A stretch of DNA of 5,597 nucleotides from Burkholderiaceae bacterium (GCA_017998575.1 JAGOCV010000267.1:1-5597), one strand, 5' to 3'; shown: positions 1 to 5,597, counted from the first letter of the stretch. Notes: a model not told the origin generated them from the letters alone. Numbers and translations: made by a program.

Positions 1-648
1 CCCTACGACCCGGTGAAGGACTTCACGCCCATCGCCATGGTCGGCACGGTGCCCAACGTCCTCGTGGTGCATCCGTCGGTGCCGGCGCGGAGCGTGCAGG
101 AACTGGTGGCCCATCTCAAAGCCCATCCGAACGCCTACAACTTCGCCTCGGTCGGCAATGGATCGATGCAGCATCTGGCCGGCGAGCTGTTCAAGCGCAC
201 AGCCGGCGTGGAGATGACCCACGTGAGCTACAAGGGCAGCGCTCCGGCCATGCTCGATCTGACCGGCGGACAGATCCAGCTTTCTTTCGAGAGCATGCCG
301 GTCGTGCTGCCGCTGGTGAAGTCCGGCAAGCTGCGTGCCTTGGCGGTGACGACGCCGCACCGCTCGGCGCTCATGCCCGACGTACCGACAGTGGCAGAGT
401 CGGGCTTCCCGGGCTTCGACGTGACGGTCTGGTATGGCGTCTTCGGCCCGGCCAACATGCCGGCGACCATCACCACGCGGCTGAACCAGGCCATCAACGA
501 TGCGGTGAAGACACCCGAACTCGCGCGCCGGCTGACCGACCTGGGTGCCGACGTGGCGGCCGGTACGCCCGCCGATCTGAGCCGCTATCAGCAATCCGAG
601 GCCACGCGCTGGAACCGCTTCATCAAGGAAACGGGCATTACGCCCTGA
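1..648 (+). CDS. Bug-family (TctC-like) tripartite tricarboxylate transporter substrate-binding protein, 5' truncated
   Basis: Periplasmic solute-binding protein of the Bug/TctC family, which captures small carboxylates or similar ligands, for a tripartite tricarboxylate transporter in many cases, though many members are orphans. The reading frame is already open at base 1 (Pro-Tyr-Asp-Pro-Val-Lys-Asp-Phe), so the gene starts outside the window. 215 residues are visible of a family length near 320-330; the signal peptide and roughly the first 110 residues are missing. Family hallmarks seen: the YDPVKDFTPIAMVG opening, a NFASVGNGSMQHLAGELF segment, HVSYKGSAPAMLDLTGGQ, GKLRALAVT, and the MPDVPTVAESGFPGF stretch. 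The stop is TGA at 646-648. The GTG at 13 is an internal valine, not a start. No TctA/TctB membrane genes are visible, so its transporter and ligand cannot be inferred. The family call is firm; the substrate is unknown. Confidence 0.95.
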   Translation, partial: PYDPVKDFTPIAMVGTVPNVLVVHPSVPARSVQELVAHLKAHPNAYNFASVGNGSMQHLAGELFKRTAGVEMTHVSYKGSAPAMLDLTGGQIQLSFESMPVVLPLVKSGKLRALAVTTPHRSALMPDVPTVAESGFPGFDVTVWYGVFGPANMPATITTRLNQAINDAVKTPELARRLTDLGADVAAGTPADLSRYQQSEATRWNRFIKETGITP

Positions 649-653
649 GCGCG

Positions 654-669
654 CGGGGCTTGAGCCCCG
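654..669 (+). terminator. GC-rich hairpin after the Bug gene, terminator-like but without a T tract
   Basis: Six-base arms CGGGGC (654-659) and GCCCCG (664-669) enclose a TTGA loop, starting 5 bases after the upstream stop codon. The stem is perfect and GC-rich, but it is followed by GGTGCTAAGG rather than a run of T. It could be a weak or factor-assisted terminator, or a 3'-end stabilising hairpin. The structure is seen directly; the function is inferred. Confidence 0.35.
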
Positions 670-670
670 G

Positions 671-679
671 TGCTAAGGT
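671..679 (+). promoter_or_regulatory. Possible extended -10 element for gor
   Basis: TGCTAAGGT has the TG-N-TAnnnT form of an extended -10 box, with TG at 671-672 and the hexamer TAAGGT at 674-679. Initiation about 7 bases downstream would give a leader of roughly 24 bases that includes the Shine-Dalgarno at 696-701. No recognisable -35 lies at 16-18 bases upstream, so the call rests on the extended -10 alone. gor could also be read through from the upstream gene. Confidence 0.25.
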
Positions 680-695
680 CGGGTCCGCAACAGAC

Positions 696-701
696 AGGAA
701 A
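696..701 (+). promoter_or_regulatory. Shine-Dalgarno for gor
   Basis: AGGAAA lies 8 bases before the ATG at 710. This spacing and match support 710 as the true start, and the FAD-binding segment begins only a few residues into the protein, as expected for the family. Confidence 0.7.
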
Positions 702-709
702 CAGCAGAC

Positions 710-2086
710 ATGGCGGATGTGGACTTCGACCTCTTCGTGATCGGCGGCGGCAGCGGCGGCGTGCGCGCCGCGCGCATGGCCGCCCAGCGCGGCGTGCGCG
801 TGGCGCTGGCTGAAGTGGCCGACCTGGGCGGCACCTGCGTCAACGCCGGCTGCATCCCCAAGAAGCTCTACAGCTACGCCGCCCACTACGCCGAAGCATT
901 CGAGGAAGCGCCCGGCTACGGCTGGACTCTGCCCGCGGCGCCCACGTTCGACTGGAACACGCTCAAGGCCAACCGCGCGCGCGAGATCGAGCGTCTCAAC
1001 GGCATCTACCTGCAACTGCTGCAGGGCGCCGGCGTGACGGTGCTGCGCGGCGGCGCCCAGCTCGCTGGCGGCAACGCGGTCACCGTCAACGGCCAGCGCC
1101 ACACGGCCCGGCACATCCTCGTGGCGACGGGCGGGCAGCCTTTCGTGCCGGAGGTCGCCGGCCGCGAGCTGGCGATCACGTCGGAGCAGATGTTCGACCT
1201 GGACCCGTTCCCGCGCCGGCTGCTGGTGGTGGGCGGCGGCTACATTGCCTGCGAGATGGCGTCGATCTTCAACGCGCTGGGCAGCAAGGTCAGCCTGGTG
1301 CAGCGCGGACCGCGCCTGCTGGGTGGCTTCGACGCCGACGCCGCCGCGTTCGTGGCCAGCGAGATGGGCAAGGCCGGCGTCGACGTGCAACTCAACGCCA
1401 GCATCGCCACGCTCGCGCGCCAGGGCGACGGCTGCGTGCGCGCCACGCTGGGCGGCGGCACGCAGATCGACGCCGACGCCGTGCTCTATGCCACCGGTCG
1501 TCGTCCCAACACGGCGGGCATTGGACTCGAGGAGGCCGGCGTCAAGCTCGACGACAAGGGCTCGATCATGGTCGACACGCACTTCCGCACCAGCGCACCG
1601 GGTATCTATGCGCTGGGGGACGTCAGCACGAAGCTGCAGCTCACGCCCGTGGCGCTGGCCGAGGCCATGGTGCTGGTGGACGAGCTGTTCGGCCCCAAGG
1701 CCGGCAAGGCTGCGCGCTCGATGGACTATGACTTCGTGCCCTCGGCCGTGTTCACGCATCCCAACCTGGGCACCGTGGGCTTCACCGAAGAAGCGGCGCG
1801 CGAGACCTTTGGCGATGTGACCGTGTTCCGCACGGATTTCAAGCCGCTCAAGCACACGCTCTCGGGCAGCGCCGAGCGCGTGTTCATGAAGCTGGTGGTG
1901 GAGACGAAGACCGATCGCGTGGTCGGCCTGCACATGGTGGGCGCCGACGCTGGCGAGATCGTGCAGGGATTCGCTGTGGCGATGCGTGCGGGGGCCACCA
2001 AGGCCGTATTCGACAGCACCATCGGCATCCATCCGACGGCCGCCGAGGAATTCGTCACGATGCGGGAGCCGTCACCCTCGGCCTGA
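710..2086 (+). CDS. gor: Glutathione reductase (glutathione-disulfide reductase)
   Basis: Cytoplasmic FAD enzyme that reduces glutathione disulfide with NADPH, keeping the thiol pool reduced and serving glutaredoxins and peroxide defence. The 458-residue length matches the family (E. coli about 450). Domains in order: N-terminal FAD Rossmann motif GGGSGG (12-17); redox-active disulfide Cys43/Cys48 in GGTCVNAGCIPKK; ATG motif near 139-141; NAD(P)H-binding GGGYIA (175-180); ATGRRPN (261-267); second FAD motif with Gly303-Asp304; C-terminal dimerisation domain with the catalytic pair His441/Glu446 in HPTAAEEF. The CVNxGC spacing and the HPTAAEEFVTMR ending point to glutathione reductase rather than dihydrolipoamide or mercuric reductase. 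Of the two arginines that bind the NADPH 2'-phosphate in E. coli Gor (Arg198, Arg204), my manual alignment keeps the first (Arg199) but puts Gly205 at the second. It follows the Bug gene by 61 bases and converges on the small gene at 2116-2394. Confidence 0.95.
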   Translation: MADVDFDLFVIGGGSGGVRAARMAAQRGVRVALAEVADLGGTCVNAGCIPKKLYSYAAHYAEAFEEAPGYGWTLPAAPTFDWNTLKANRAREIERLNGIYLQLLQGAGVTVLRGGAQLAGGNAVTVNGQRHTARHILVATGGQPFVPEVAGRELAITSEQMFDLDPFPRRLLVVGGGYIACEMASIFNALGSKVSLVQRGPRLLGGFDADAAAFVASEMGKAGVDVQLNASIATLARQGDGCVRATLGGGTQIDADAVLYATGRRPNTAGIGLEEAGVKLDDKGSIMVDTHFRTSAPGIYALGDVSTKLQLTPVALAEAMVLVDELFGPKAGKAARSMDYDFVPSAVFTHPNLGTVGFTEEAARETFGDVTVFRTDFKPLKHTLSGSAERVFMKLVVETKTDRVVGLHMVGADAGEIVQGFAVAMRAGATKAVFDSTIGIHPTAAEEFVTMREPSPSA

Positions 2087-2108
2087 GATGCCGGCTCCGG
2101 CCCGCATC
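2087..2108. terminator. Weak stem-loop between convergent gor and the small gene
   Basis: GATGC (2087-2091) pairs with GCATC (2104-2108), with a short inner G-G/C-C extension after a C-C mismatch. It starts immediately after the gor stop codon. There is no T tract on either strand. It may end or stabilise gor mRNA; the evidence is position plus modest pairing. Confidence 0.2.
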
Positions 2109-2115
2109 GACTGCT

Positions 2116-2394
2116 TCAGTTGAAGATGCGGGGAAACGATTGATAGGTCTGCGAGCCGCCGACGCTCTCCGACATCAGCGGCTCATCGATCACCGTGGTG
2201 CCGGTGCCGAAATCGTCCTCGTCGTCGATCAGCGCATCGTTGGCGGCTGCAGGGGCCAGGCTGGCCGGGCGATCCAGCAGCATGTATTGCTTCTGGCGCA
2301 GGCTGCGCAGGGCGGAAGAACTCTCGATCGTCTGCAGCACCTGCTGCGGCGCGAGCATCATGGCGAACGGGTTGGCGACTTCGATGGTGTTCAT
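2116..2394 (-). CDS. Small conserved-looking protein of unknown function, 92 residues
   Basis: I do not recognise a named family. The gene is supported by a strong Shine-Dalgarno at good spacing, a clean ATG, its placement between convergent and divergent neighbours, and a protein composition unlike the Arg/Ala/His-rich shadow frames around it. The protein opens MNTIEVANPFAMMLAPQQVL and continues with a polar, probably helical stretch (about 16-37) containing a Ser run and basic residues (RSLRQKQY). An Ala/Pro-rich linker (43-52) leads to an acidic cluster (DDEDD, 57-61) and a Gly/Thr/Ser-rich tail ending SFPRIFN. It has no signal peptide, membrane segment or cysteine. It looks like a small soluble, partly disordered cytoplasmic protein. 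It is read towards gor and is divergent from amn; the palindrome at 2423-2439 lies 29-45 bases before its start and could control it. Confidence 0.75.
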   Translation of the reverse strand: MNTIEVANPFAMMLAPQQVLQTIESSSALRSLRQKQYMLLDRPASLAPAAANDALIDDEDDFGTGTTVIDEPLMSESVGGSQTYQSFPRIFN

Positions 2395-2403
2395 GGCGTC
2401 CTT

Positions 2404-2408
2404 CTCCT
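2404..2408 (-). promoter_or_regulatory. Shine-Dalgarno for the 92-residue gene
   Basis: On the minus strand AGGAG (CTCCT on the plus strand) lies 9 bases before the ATG at 2394, in the context CAGGAGAAGGACGCC. This is the best ribosome-binding site in the window and fixes the start. Confidence 0.75.
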
Positions 2409-2422
2409 GTGCCGTTGGAATG

Positions 2423-2439
2423 TGTTGACGGCGTGAACA
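2423..2439. promoter_or_regulatory. 17-bp near-palindrome, candidate operator
   Basis: The bases follow TGTTnACGnCGTnAACA centred on 2431, with 7 of 8 symmetric pairs complementary and only the 2427/2435 pair mismatched. It lies in the divergent intergenic region, 29-45 bases before the start of the minus-strand small gene, where a repressor or activator site is plausible. No regulator is identified and no convincing -35/-10 pair for the small gene could be placed around it. Confidence 0.35.
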
Positions 2440-2467
2440 AACTGTAAGGACGGTGTCACGATCCAGC

Positions 2468-2487
2468 CGTCAGGCCTGCGCCTGACG
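2468..2487. repeat. Perfect inverted repeat, 8-bp arms and 4-base spacer, in the divergent intergenic region
   Basis: CGTCAGGC (2468-2475) and GCCTGACG (2480-2487) are exact reverse complements around CTGC. Neither strand continues into a T run, and the site lies upstream of both divergent genes, so a transcription terminator is unlikely. A protein-binding dyad or a hairpin in a longer leader is more likely. A smaller dyad, GTGT-AGG-ACAC, follows at 2490-2500. Confidence 0.5.
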
Positions 2488-2526
2488 CCGTGTAGGACAC
2501 ACGCCTGCCGCCGCGCCGCGCGGGCG

Positions 2527-2553
2527 CTGACGCCCCCGCCGCTTCGGCACAAT
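2527..2553 (+). promoter_or_regulatory. Putative promoter of amn giving a leaderless transcript
   Basis: CTGACG (2527-2532, 4 of 6 to the -35 consensus) and CACAAT (2548-2553, 4 of 6 to the -10 consensus) are separated by 15 bases, slightly short. The -10 ends 6 bases before the amn ATG, so transcription would begin at or very near 2560. No Shine-Dalgarno precedes that ATG, which agrees with a leaderless mRNA. The -35 half lies in a small dyad (GGGCG-CTGA-CGCCC, 2522-2535). Confidence 0.4.
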
Positions 2554-2559
2554 GCCGGC

Positions 2560-4053
2560 ATGCCCTACATGCCGCCTTTCATCGCGCCACAGCGCTTCAC
2601 GGATCCCGAGGCCGCCCTCGCCCAGGTGCAAGCCATCTATCAGCAGAGCCTGGAGCACCTGCGCGATGCCATGCACCGCTTCGTCGCGGGCGACAGCCTG
2701 CCGGGCCACGTGCGGGCCTGCTATCCGTTCGTGCGCATCCACACCGATACCGTCGCGCGCGATGACGTGCACGAGGGCGCGGGCCTGGCCTTCGGCTTCG
2801 TGGCGGGGCCGGGCCGTTTCGAGACCACGCTGACGCGGCCCGACCTCTACGCCAAGTACTACCTGGAGCAGTTCCGTCTGCTGCTGCGCAACCACCACGT
2901 CGAGCTGGAAGTGGGCACCAGCACGGCCCCCATCCCCATCCACTTCTCGTTCGCCGAGCATGACCACATCGAGGGAACGCTGACGGCCGGGCGGCGCATG
3001 CTGATGCGCGACGTGTTCGACCTGCCCGACCTGGGCGCGATGGACGACGGCATCGCCAATGGCACCTACGAACCCGGCCCCGGCGAGGCGCAGCCGCTGT
3101 CGCTGTTCACCGCGCCACGGGTGGACTACTCGCTGCACCGCCTGCGCCACTACACCGGCACCGCGCCCGACTGGTTCCAGAACTTCGTGCTGTTCACCAA
3201 CTACCAGTTCTACATCGACGAGTTCGTGCGCCTGGGCCACGAGGCCATGGCCGACGAGAACAGCGAATTCATCGCCTTCGTCGAGCCTGGCAACATGGTC
3301 ACGCGCCGCCGCGGCCTGCCGGCCCAGGAGATCGACGCGCTGGGCGTGCCGCCGCCGCGCCTGCCGCAGATGCCGGCCTACCACCTGATGCGGGCCGACC
3401 GCAGCGGCATCACGATGGTCAACATCGGCGTCGGGCCCTCCAACGCCAAGACCATCACCGACCACATCGCCGTGCTGCGCCCGCACGCCTGGATGATGCT
3501 GGGCCACTGCGCCGGCCTGCGCAACAGCCAGCAGCTGGGCGACTACGTGCTGGCGCACGCCTACGTGCGCGAGGACCATGTGCTGGACGAGGAACTGCCG
3601 CTGTGGGTGCCGATACCCGCGCTGGCCGAGATCCAGCTGGCGCTGGAGCAGGCGGTGGAGGACGTCACGCAGGTGCGCGGCGCCGACCTCAAGCGCATCA
3701 TGCGCACGGGCACCGTGGCCAGCACCGACAACCGCAACTGGGAACTGCTGCCCCACAACGAGCCGCAACGCCGCTTCAGCCAGAGCCGCGCGGTCGCGCT
3801 CGACATGGAATCCGCCACCATCGCCGCCAACGGTTTCCGCTTCCGCGTGCCCTACGGCACCTTGCTGTGCGTCTCCGACAAGCCGCTGCACGGCGAGATC
3901 AAGCTGCCCGGCATGGCCAACCACTTCTACCGCGAGCGCGTCGACCAGCACCTGCGCATCGGCATGCGCGCGGTGGAGATCCTGCGCAGCGAGGGCACGG
4001 CGCGTCTGCACAGCCGCAAGCTGCGCAGCTTTGCCGAGGTGGCGTTCCAGTAA
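2560..4053 (+). CDS. amn: AMP nucleosidase
   Basis: Cytoplasmic enzyme that hydrolyses AMP to adenine and ribose 5-phosphate, helping to set adenylate levels and feeding purine salvage. The 497 residues compare with 484 in E. coli Amn, and the protein aligns end to end from memory. An N-terminal AMP-nucleosidase domain (about 15-190) is followed by RLRHYTGT and the NFVLFTNYQFY-DEFVR block. A nucleoside-phosphorylase-like catalytic domain then carries NIGVGPSNAKT (288-298), GHCAGLR (315-321), DMESATIAA (415-423) and CVSDKPLHGEIK, where Asp440 corresponds to the catalytic aspartate of the E. coli enzyme. The C terminus ends with the family's LHSRKLRSF stretch. ATG 2560 is the most upstream standard start codon in the frame; the ATG at 2569 is an alternative. 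No Shine-Dalgarno is visible, and the promoter geometry suggests leaderless translation. It is divergent from the small gene, and the membrane protein gene follows after a 150-base gap. Confidence 0.97.
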   Translation: MPYMPPFIAPQRFTDPEAALAQVQAIYQQSLEHLRDAMHRFVAGDSLPGHVRACYPFVRIHTDTVARDDVHEGAGLAFGFVAGPGRFETTLTRPDLYAKYYLEQFRLLLRNHHVELEVGTSTAPIPIHFSFAEHDHIEGTLTAGRRMLMRDVFDLPDLGAMDDGIANGTYEPGPGEAQPLSLFTAPRVDYSLHRLRHYTGTAPDWFQNFVLFTNYQFYIDEFVRLGHEAMADENSEFIAFVEPGNMVTRRRGLPAQEIDALGVPPPRLPQMPAYHLMRADRSGITMVNIGVGPSNAKTITDHIAVLRPHAWMMLGHCAGLRNSQQLGDYVLAHAYVREDHVLDEELPLWVPIPALAEIQLALEQAVEDVTQVRGADLKRIMRTGTVASTDNRNWELLPHNEPQRRFSQSRAVALDMESATIAANGFRFRVPYGTLLCVSDKPLHGEIKLPGMANHFYRERVDQHLRIGMRAVEILRSEGTARLHSRKLRSFAEVAFQ

Positions 4054-4099
4054 GGCGCGCCGCGCAGGCCGAAGCTGTCGGCGTGGCGGTGGTGCATTC

Positions 4100-4128
4100 C
4101 GTGTCGCCGGAAGCCACGGCGCAACACG
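4100..4128 (+). terminator. Stem-loop after amn, terminator-like without T tract
   Basis: CGTGTCGCCG (4100-4109) pairs with CGGCG-CA-ACACG (4117-4128) over 10 base pairs with a two-base bulge (4122-4123) and a seven-base loop. It begins 47 bases after the amn stop. The downstream sequence is TGGGAGACGG, so it is not a classical intrinsic terminator. A second short dyad, CGGCC-TAC-GGCCG, follows at 4136-4148. These structures may separate amn from the next gene or stabilise its 3' end. Confidence 0.3.
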
Positions 4129-4203
4129 TGGGAGACGGCCTACGGCCGGAACAGACGGCGGCGGCTGGCGTATGCCCGGCCCCGGGCGCAGCATGCGTTG
4201 ACC

Positions 4204-5205
4204 ATGGCCTACTCTGCCGCCCACCCGTCCGACGCTGCCGTTGCAGACAGCCCCGCCCGCGACGAGCCGCAACCTCTTTGGAAGCGCGCCTGCCGCTGGT
4301 GCGCGCCAGTGTTTGGCTTGCTGGTGCTGGCACTGCTGGCCTCGCACGCGCACAAGATCGACTGGGCTGGCGCATGGCAGGCGCTGCTGCGCTACCCGCA
4401 CGCCCTGCTGGCGGGCGTGCTGGCGCTGGCGCTGGCCAGCCACGCGCTTTACGGCTGTTTCGACTTGATCGGCCGCCGCCATGTGCGGCACGAGCTACCC
4501 AAGTGGCGCACGTGGGCCATCGCGGTCACCAGCTACGCCTTCAATCTCAACCTCGGCTCGCTGGTGGGCGGCGTGGCCATGCGTGTTCGGCTGTATGCGC
4601 GTGCCGGGCTGGACGCCGCGCAGGTGGCGCAGGTGGTGGGTGTGAGTCTGGTGACCAACTGGCTGGGCTTCGGCGTGCTGGCCGGCGGCCTGTTTGCCGC
4701 CGGCGTGATCACGCCGCCGCGCCAGACCAACCTGGGCAACGAAACCTTCCGCCTGCTGGGCTGGGCGCTCATCGCACTGGCCGTGGCCTATCTGGCCGCC
4801 TGCACCTTGCTGCACGGGCGCCAGTGGCGGGTGCGCGGCAAGACGGTGAGCCTGCCGCGAGCGCCGCTGGCTTTGGCGCAACTGCTGCTGTCGATGACCA
4901 ACTGGGCGCTCATGGGCGCGGCGATGTACTGGCTGCTGGGTCAGAAAGTGGAATATGGCCACGTGCTCGGCGTGCTGATGGCAGCCTCCATCGTCGGCGT
5001 GGTCACGCCCATTCCGGCCGGGCTCGGGGTACTGGAGGCGGTGTACCTCGCGCTGCTGTCCGGAAGTGTTCGGCAGGGCGCGCTGATGGGCGCCGTGCTG
5101 GCCTATCGCGCGCTGTATTACGTGCTGCCGCTGGCGATCGCGCTGTTGTCTCTGCTGTTGCTCGAGCGCTACGCCGTCACGCACCCGCCAGCGCCGGCCG
5201 ACTGA
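4204..5205 (+). CDS. UPF0104 / LPG_synthase_TM family multi-pass inner-membrane protein (YbhN-like)
   Basis: Integral membrane protein of the family related to the transmembrane (flippase-like) domain of lysylphosphatidylglycerol synthase; its own substrate is not known. From ATG 4204 it has 333 residues. A polar N-terminal tail (1-30) is followed by about seven to nine hydrophobic segments, roughly at 33-49, 65-85, 105-120, 141-168, 183-203, 222-245, 254-275 and 293-320. Family motifs are visible: NLGSLVGG-AMRVRLY (about 116-131) and TPIPAGLGVLEAVYLALL (about 268-285). There is no soluble aminoacyltransferase domain, so it should not make lysyl-PG itself; a lipid-translocating role is inference. 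The start is uncertain: TTG 4198 is in frame two codons earlier and neither has a good Shine-Dalgarno. It lies 150 bases after amn and converges on purT with only 16 bases between the stop codons. Confidence 0.88.
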   Translation: MAYSAAHPSDAAVADSPARDEPQPLWKRACRWCAPVFGLLVLALLASHAHKIDWAGAWQALLRYPHALLAGVLALALASHALYGCFDLIGRRHVRHELPKWRTWAIAVTSYAFNLNLGSLVGGVAMRVRLYARAGLDAAQVAQVVGVSLVTNWLGFGVLAGGLFAAGVITPPRQTNLGNETFRLLGWALIALAVAYLAACTLLHGRQWRVRGKTVSLPRAPLALAQLLLSMTNWALMGAAMYWLLGQKVEYGHVLGVLMAASIVGVVTPIPAGLGVLEAVYLALLSGSVRQGALMGAVLAYRALYYVLPLAIALLSLLLLERYAVTHPPAPAD

Positions 5206-5221
5206 GCGCTGACACGTTGCG

Positions 5222-5597
5222 TTACGCCACGCCGGGCTTGACCTTCGACGCCGCCAGCTTGGCCTGCGTGCGCGCACGCTCCACATCGGCGTCGTGCACC
5301 AGGGCCACACCCATGCGCCGTTTGACGAAGCTCTCGGGCTTGCCGAACAGGCGGATATCGCAATTGGGCACACGCATGGCGTCGGCCACGCCGTCGAACA
5401 CGATGCCCTTCGCTTCCACGCCGCCATAGATCACGGCGCTGGCACCGGGGCTCTTGAGCGTGGTGTCCACGGGCAGGCCGAGGATGGCGCGGGCGTGCAG
5501 CTCGAACTCGTTTTGCCACTGCGTGATCATGGTGACCATGCCGGTGTCGTGCGGGCGCGGGCTCACCTCGCTGAACCAGACCTGCTCGCCCTTGACG
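5222..5597 (-). CDS. purT: Formate-dependent phosphoribosylglycinamide formyltransferase (GAR transformylase 2), C-terminal part
   Basis: PurT is an ATP-grasp enzyme that makes formylglycinamide ribonucleotide from GAR, formate and ATP, the folate-independent version of the third step of purine synthesis. The frame is open to the right edge; 124 residues are visible of a usual 390-400, and the start lies outside. The GTG at 5566 is an internal valine. Visible landmarks match the end of E. coli Pur[16 protein letters not shown] (visible residues 8-22), then [10 protein letters not shown], and LFGKPE plus KRRMGVAL (about 83-99). With a constant offset of 269 and no net indel, visible Glu10, Asp17, Lys86, Arg93 and Arg94 fall on E. 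coli Glu279 (metal ligand), Asp286, Lys355, Arg362 and Arg363 (nucleotide/GAR site), so the active-site part seen here is intact. The ATP-grasp N-terminal portion cannot be judged. The stop is TAA (5224-5222). Confidence 0.95.
   Translation of the reverse strand, partial: VKGEQVWFSEVSPRPHDTGMVTMITQWQNEFELHARAILGLPVDTTLKSPGASAVIYGGVEAKGIVFDGVADAMRVPNCDIRLFGKPESFVKRRMGVALVHDADVERARTQAKLAASKVKPGVA

Noticed and set aside
638..2032. 464-codon minus-strand frame covering gor
   Set aside because: Low-complexity His/Ala/Arg-rich product lying over an unmistakable glutathione reductase; a codon-bias shadow.
2140..2436. 98-codon plus-strand frame opposite the 92-residue gene
   Set aside because: The minus-strand frame has the strong Shine-Dalgarno and a less biased composition; the plus-strand product looks like an Arg/Gln/His-rich shadow.
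2470..4491. 673-codon open frame on the minus strand antisense to amn and the start of the membrane protein gene
   Set aside because: Its translation is His/Ala/Arg/Gln-rich with no recognisable domain, it spans two well-supported plus-strand genes, and long antisense frames are expected in GC-rich DNA.
5206..5221. 16-base gap between the convergent membrane protein gene and purT, checked for a bidirectional terminator
   Set aside because: No stem-loop or T/A tract is present in the gap; I cannot say where either transcript ends.
4495..5427. 310-codon minus-strand frame overlapping the membrane protein gene and purT
   Set aside because: It is out of frame with purT, its product looks like shadow sequence (Arg/Gln/His-rich), and purT is clear in another frame.
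3603..5429. 608-codon plus-strand frame crossing the end of amn, the membrane protein gene and the end of purT
   Set aside because: Ala/Arg/Gly-rich translation without motifs, overlapping three genes whose own frames match known families.
2560..5597. Idea of a purine-metabolism cluster (amn, membrane protein, purT)
   Set aside because: amn and purT are on opposite strands and the gene between them has no known purine role, so an operon is excluded and a functional cluster is not supported by sequence alone.
1..5597. Search for CRISPR arrays, IS ends, integrase genes, tRNA and toxin-antitoxin pairs
   Set aside because: I saw no spaced direct repeats, no transposase or integrase motifs, no tRNA-like cloverleaf and no toxin-antitoxin pair; the 92-residue gene stands alone.

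Overview
The window looks like ordinary chromosomal DNA from a high-GC betaproteobacterium, most likely Burkholderiales (Comamonadaceae or Alcaligenaceae). The reasons are a Bug-family (TctC-like) periplasmic binding protein, a lineage in which this family is greatly expanded; strong G/C bias at third codon positions, which throws long antisense shadow ORFs; and a gene set typical of beta/gammaproteobacteria (gor, amn, purT). I see no phage, transposon, CRISPR, tRNA or rRNA sequence, and no gene whose base composition clearly departs from its neighbours.

Layout, left to right. At 1-648 (+) is the C-terminal two thirds of a Bug-family solute-binding protein, cut by the window edge. At 710-2086 (+) is a complete glutathione reductase (gor), preceded by a GC-rich hairpin and a good Shine-Dalgarno. 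At 2116-2394 (-) is a small 92-residue protein of unknown function, convergent with gor. A 165-bp divergent intergenic region (2395-2559) follows; it holds a 17-bp near-palindrome and an 8-bp-arm perfect inverted repeat. At 2560-4053 (+) is a complete AMP nucleosidase (amn) that seems to be expressed as a leaderless mRNA. After a 144-bp gap with a stem-loop comes a multi-pass membrane protein of the UPF0104 / LPG_synthase_TM family (4204-5205, +). At 5222-5597 (-) is the C-terminal part of purT, convergent with the membrane protein gene and cut by the right edge.

The genes do not form one pathway. Gor maintains the glutathione pool. Amn (AMP to adenine plus ribose 5-phosphate) and PurT (formate-dependent step of de novo purine synthesis) both concern purines, but they lie on opposite strands with a membrane protein gene between them, so a functional link is only suggestive. 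I found no convincing undescribed system. The items most worth checking are the inverted repeats in the 2395-2559 divergent region, the apparent leaderless start of amn, and the loss in Gor of one of the two arginines that bind the NADPH 2'-phosphate in the E. coli enzyme.
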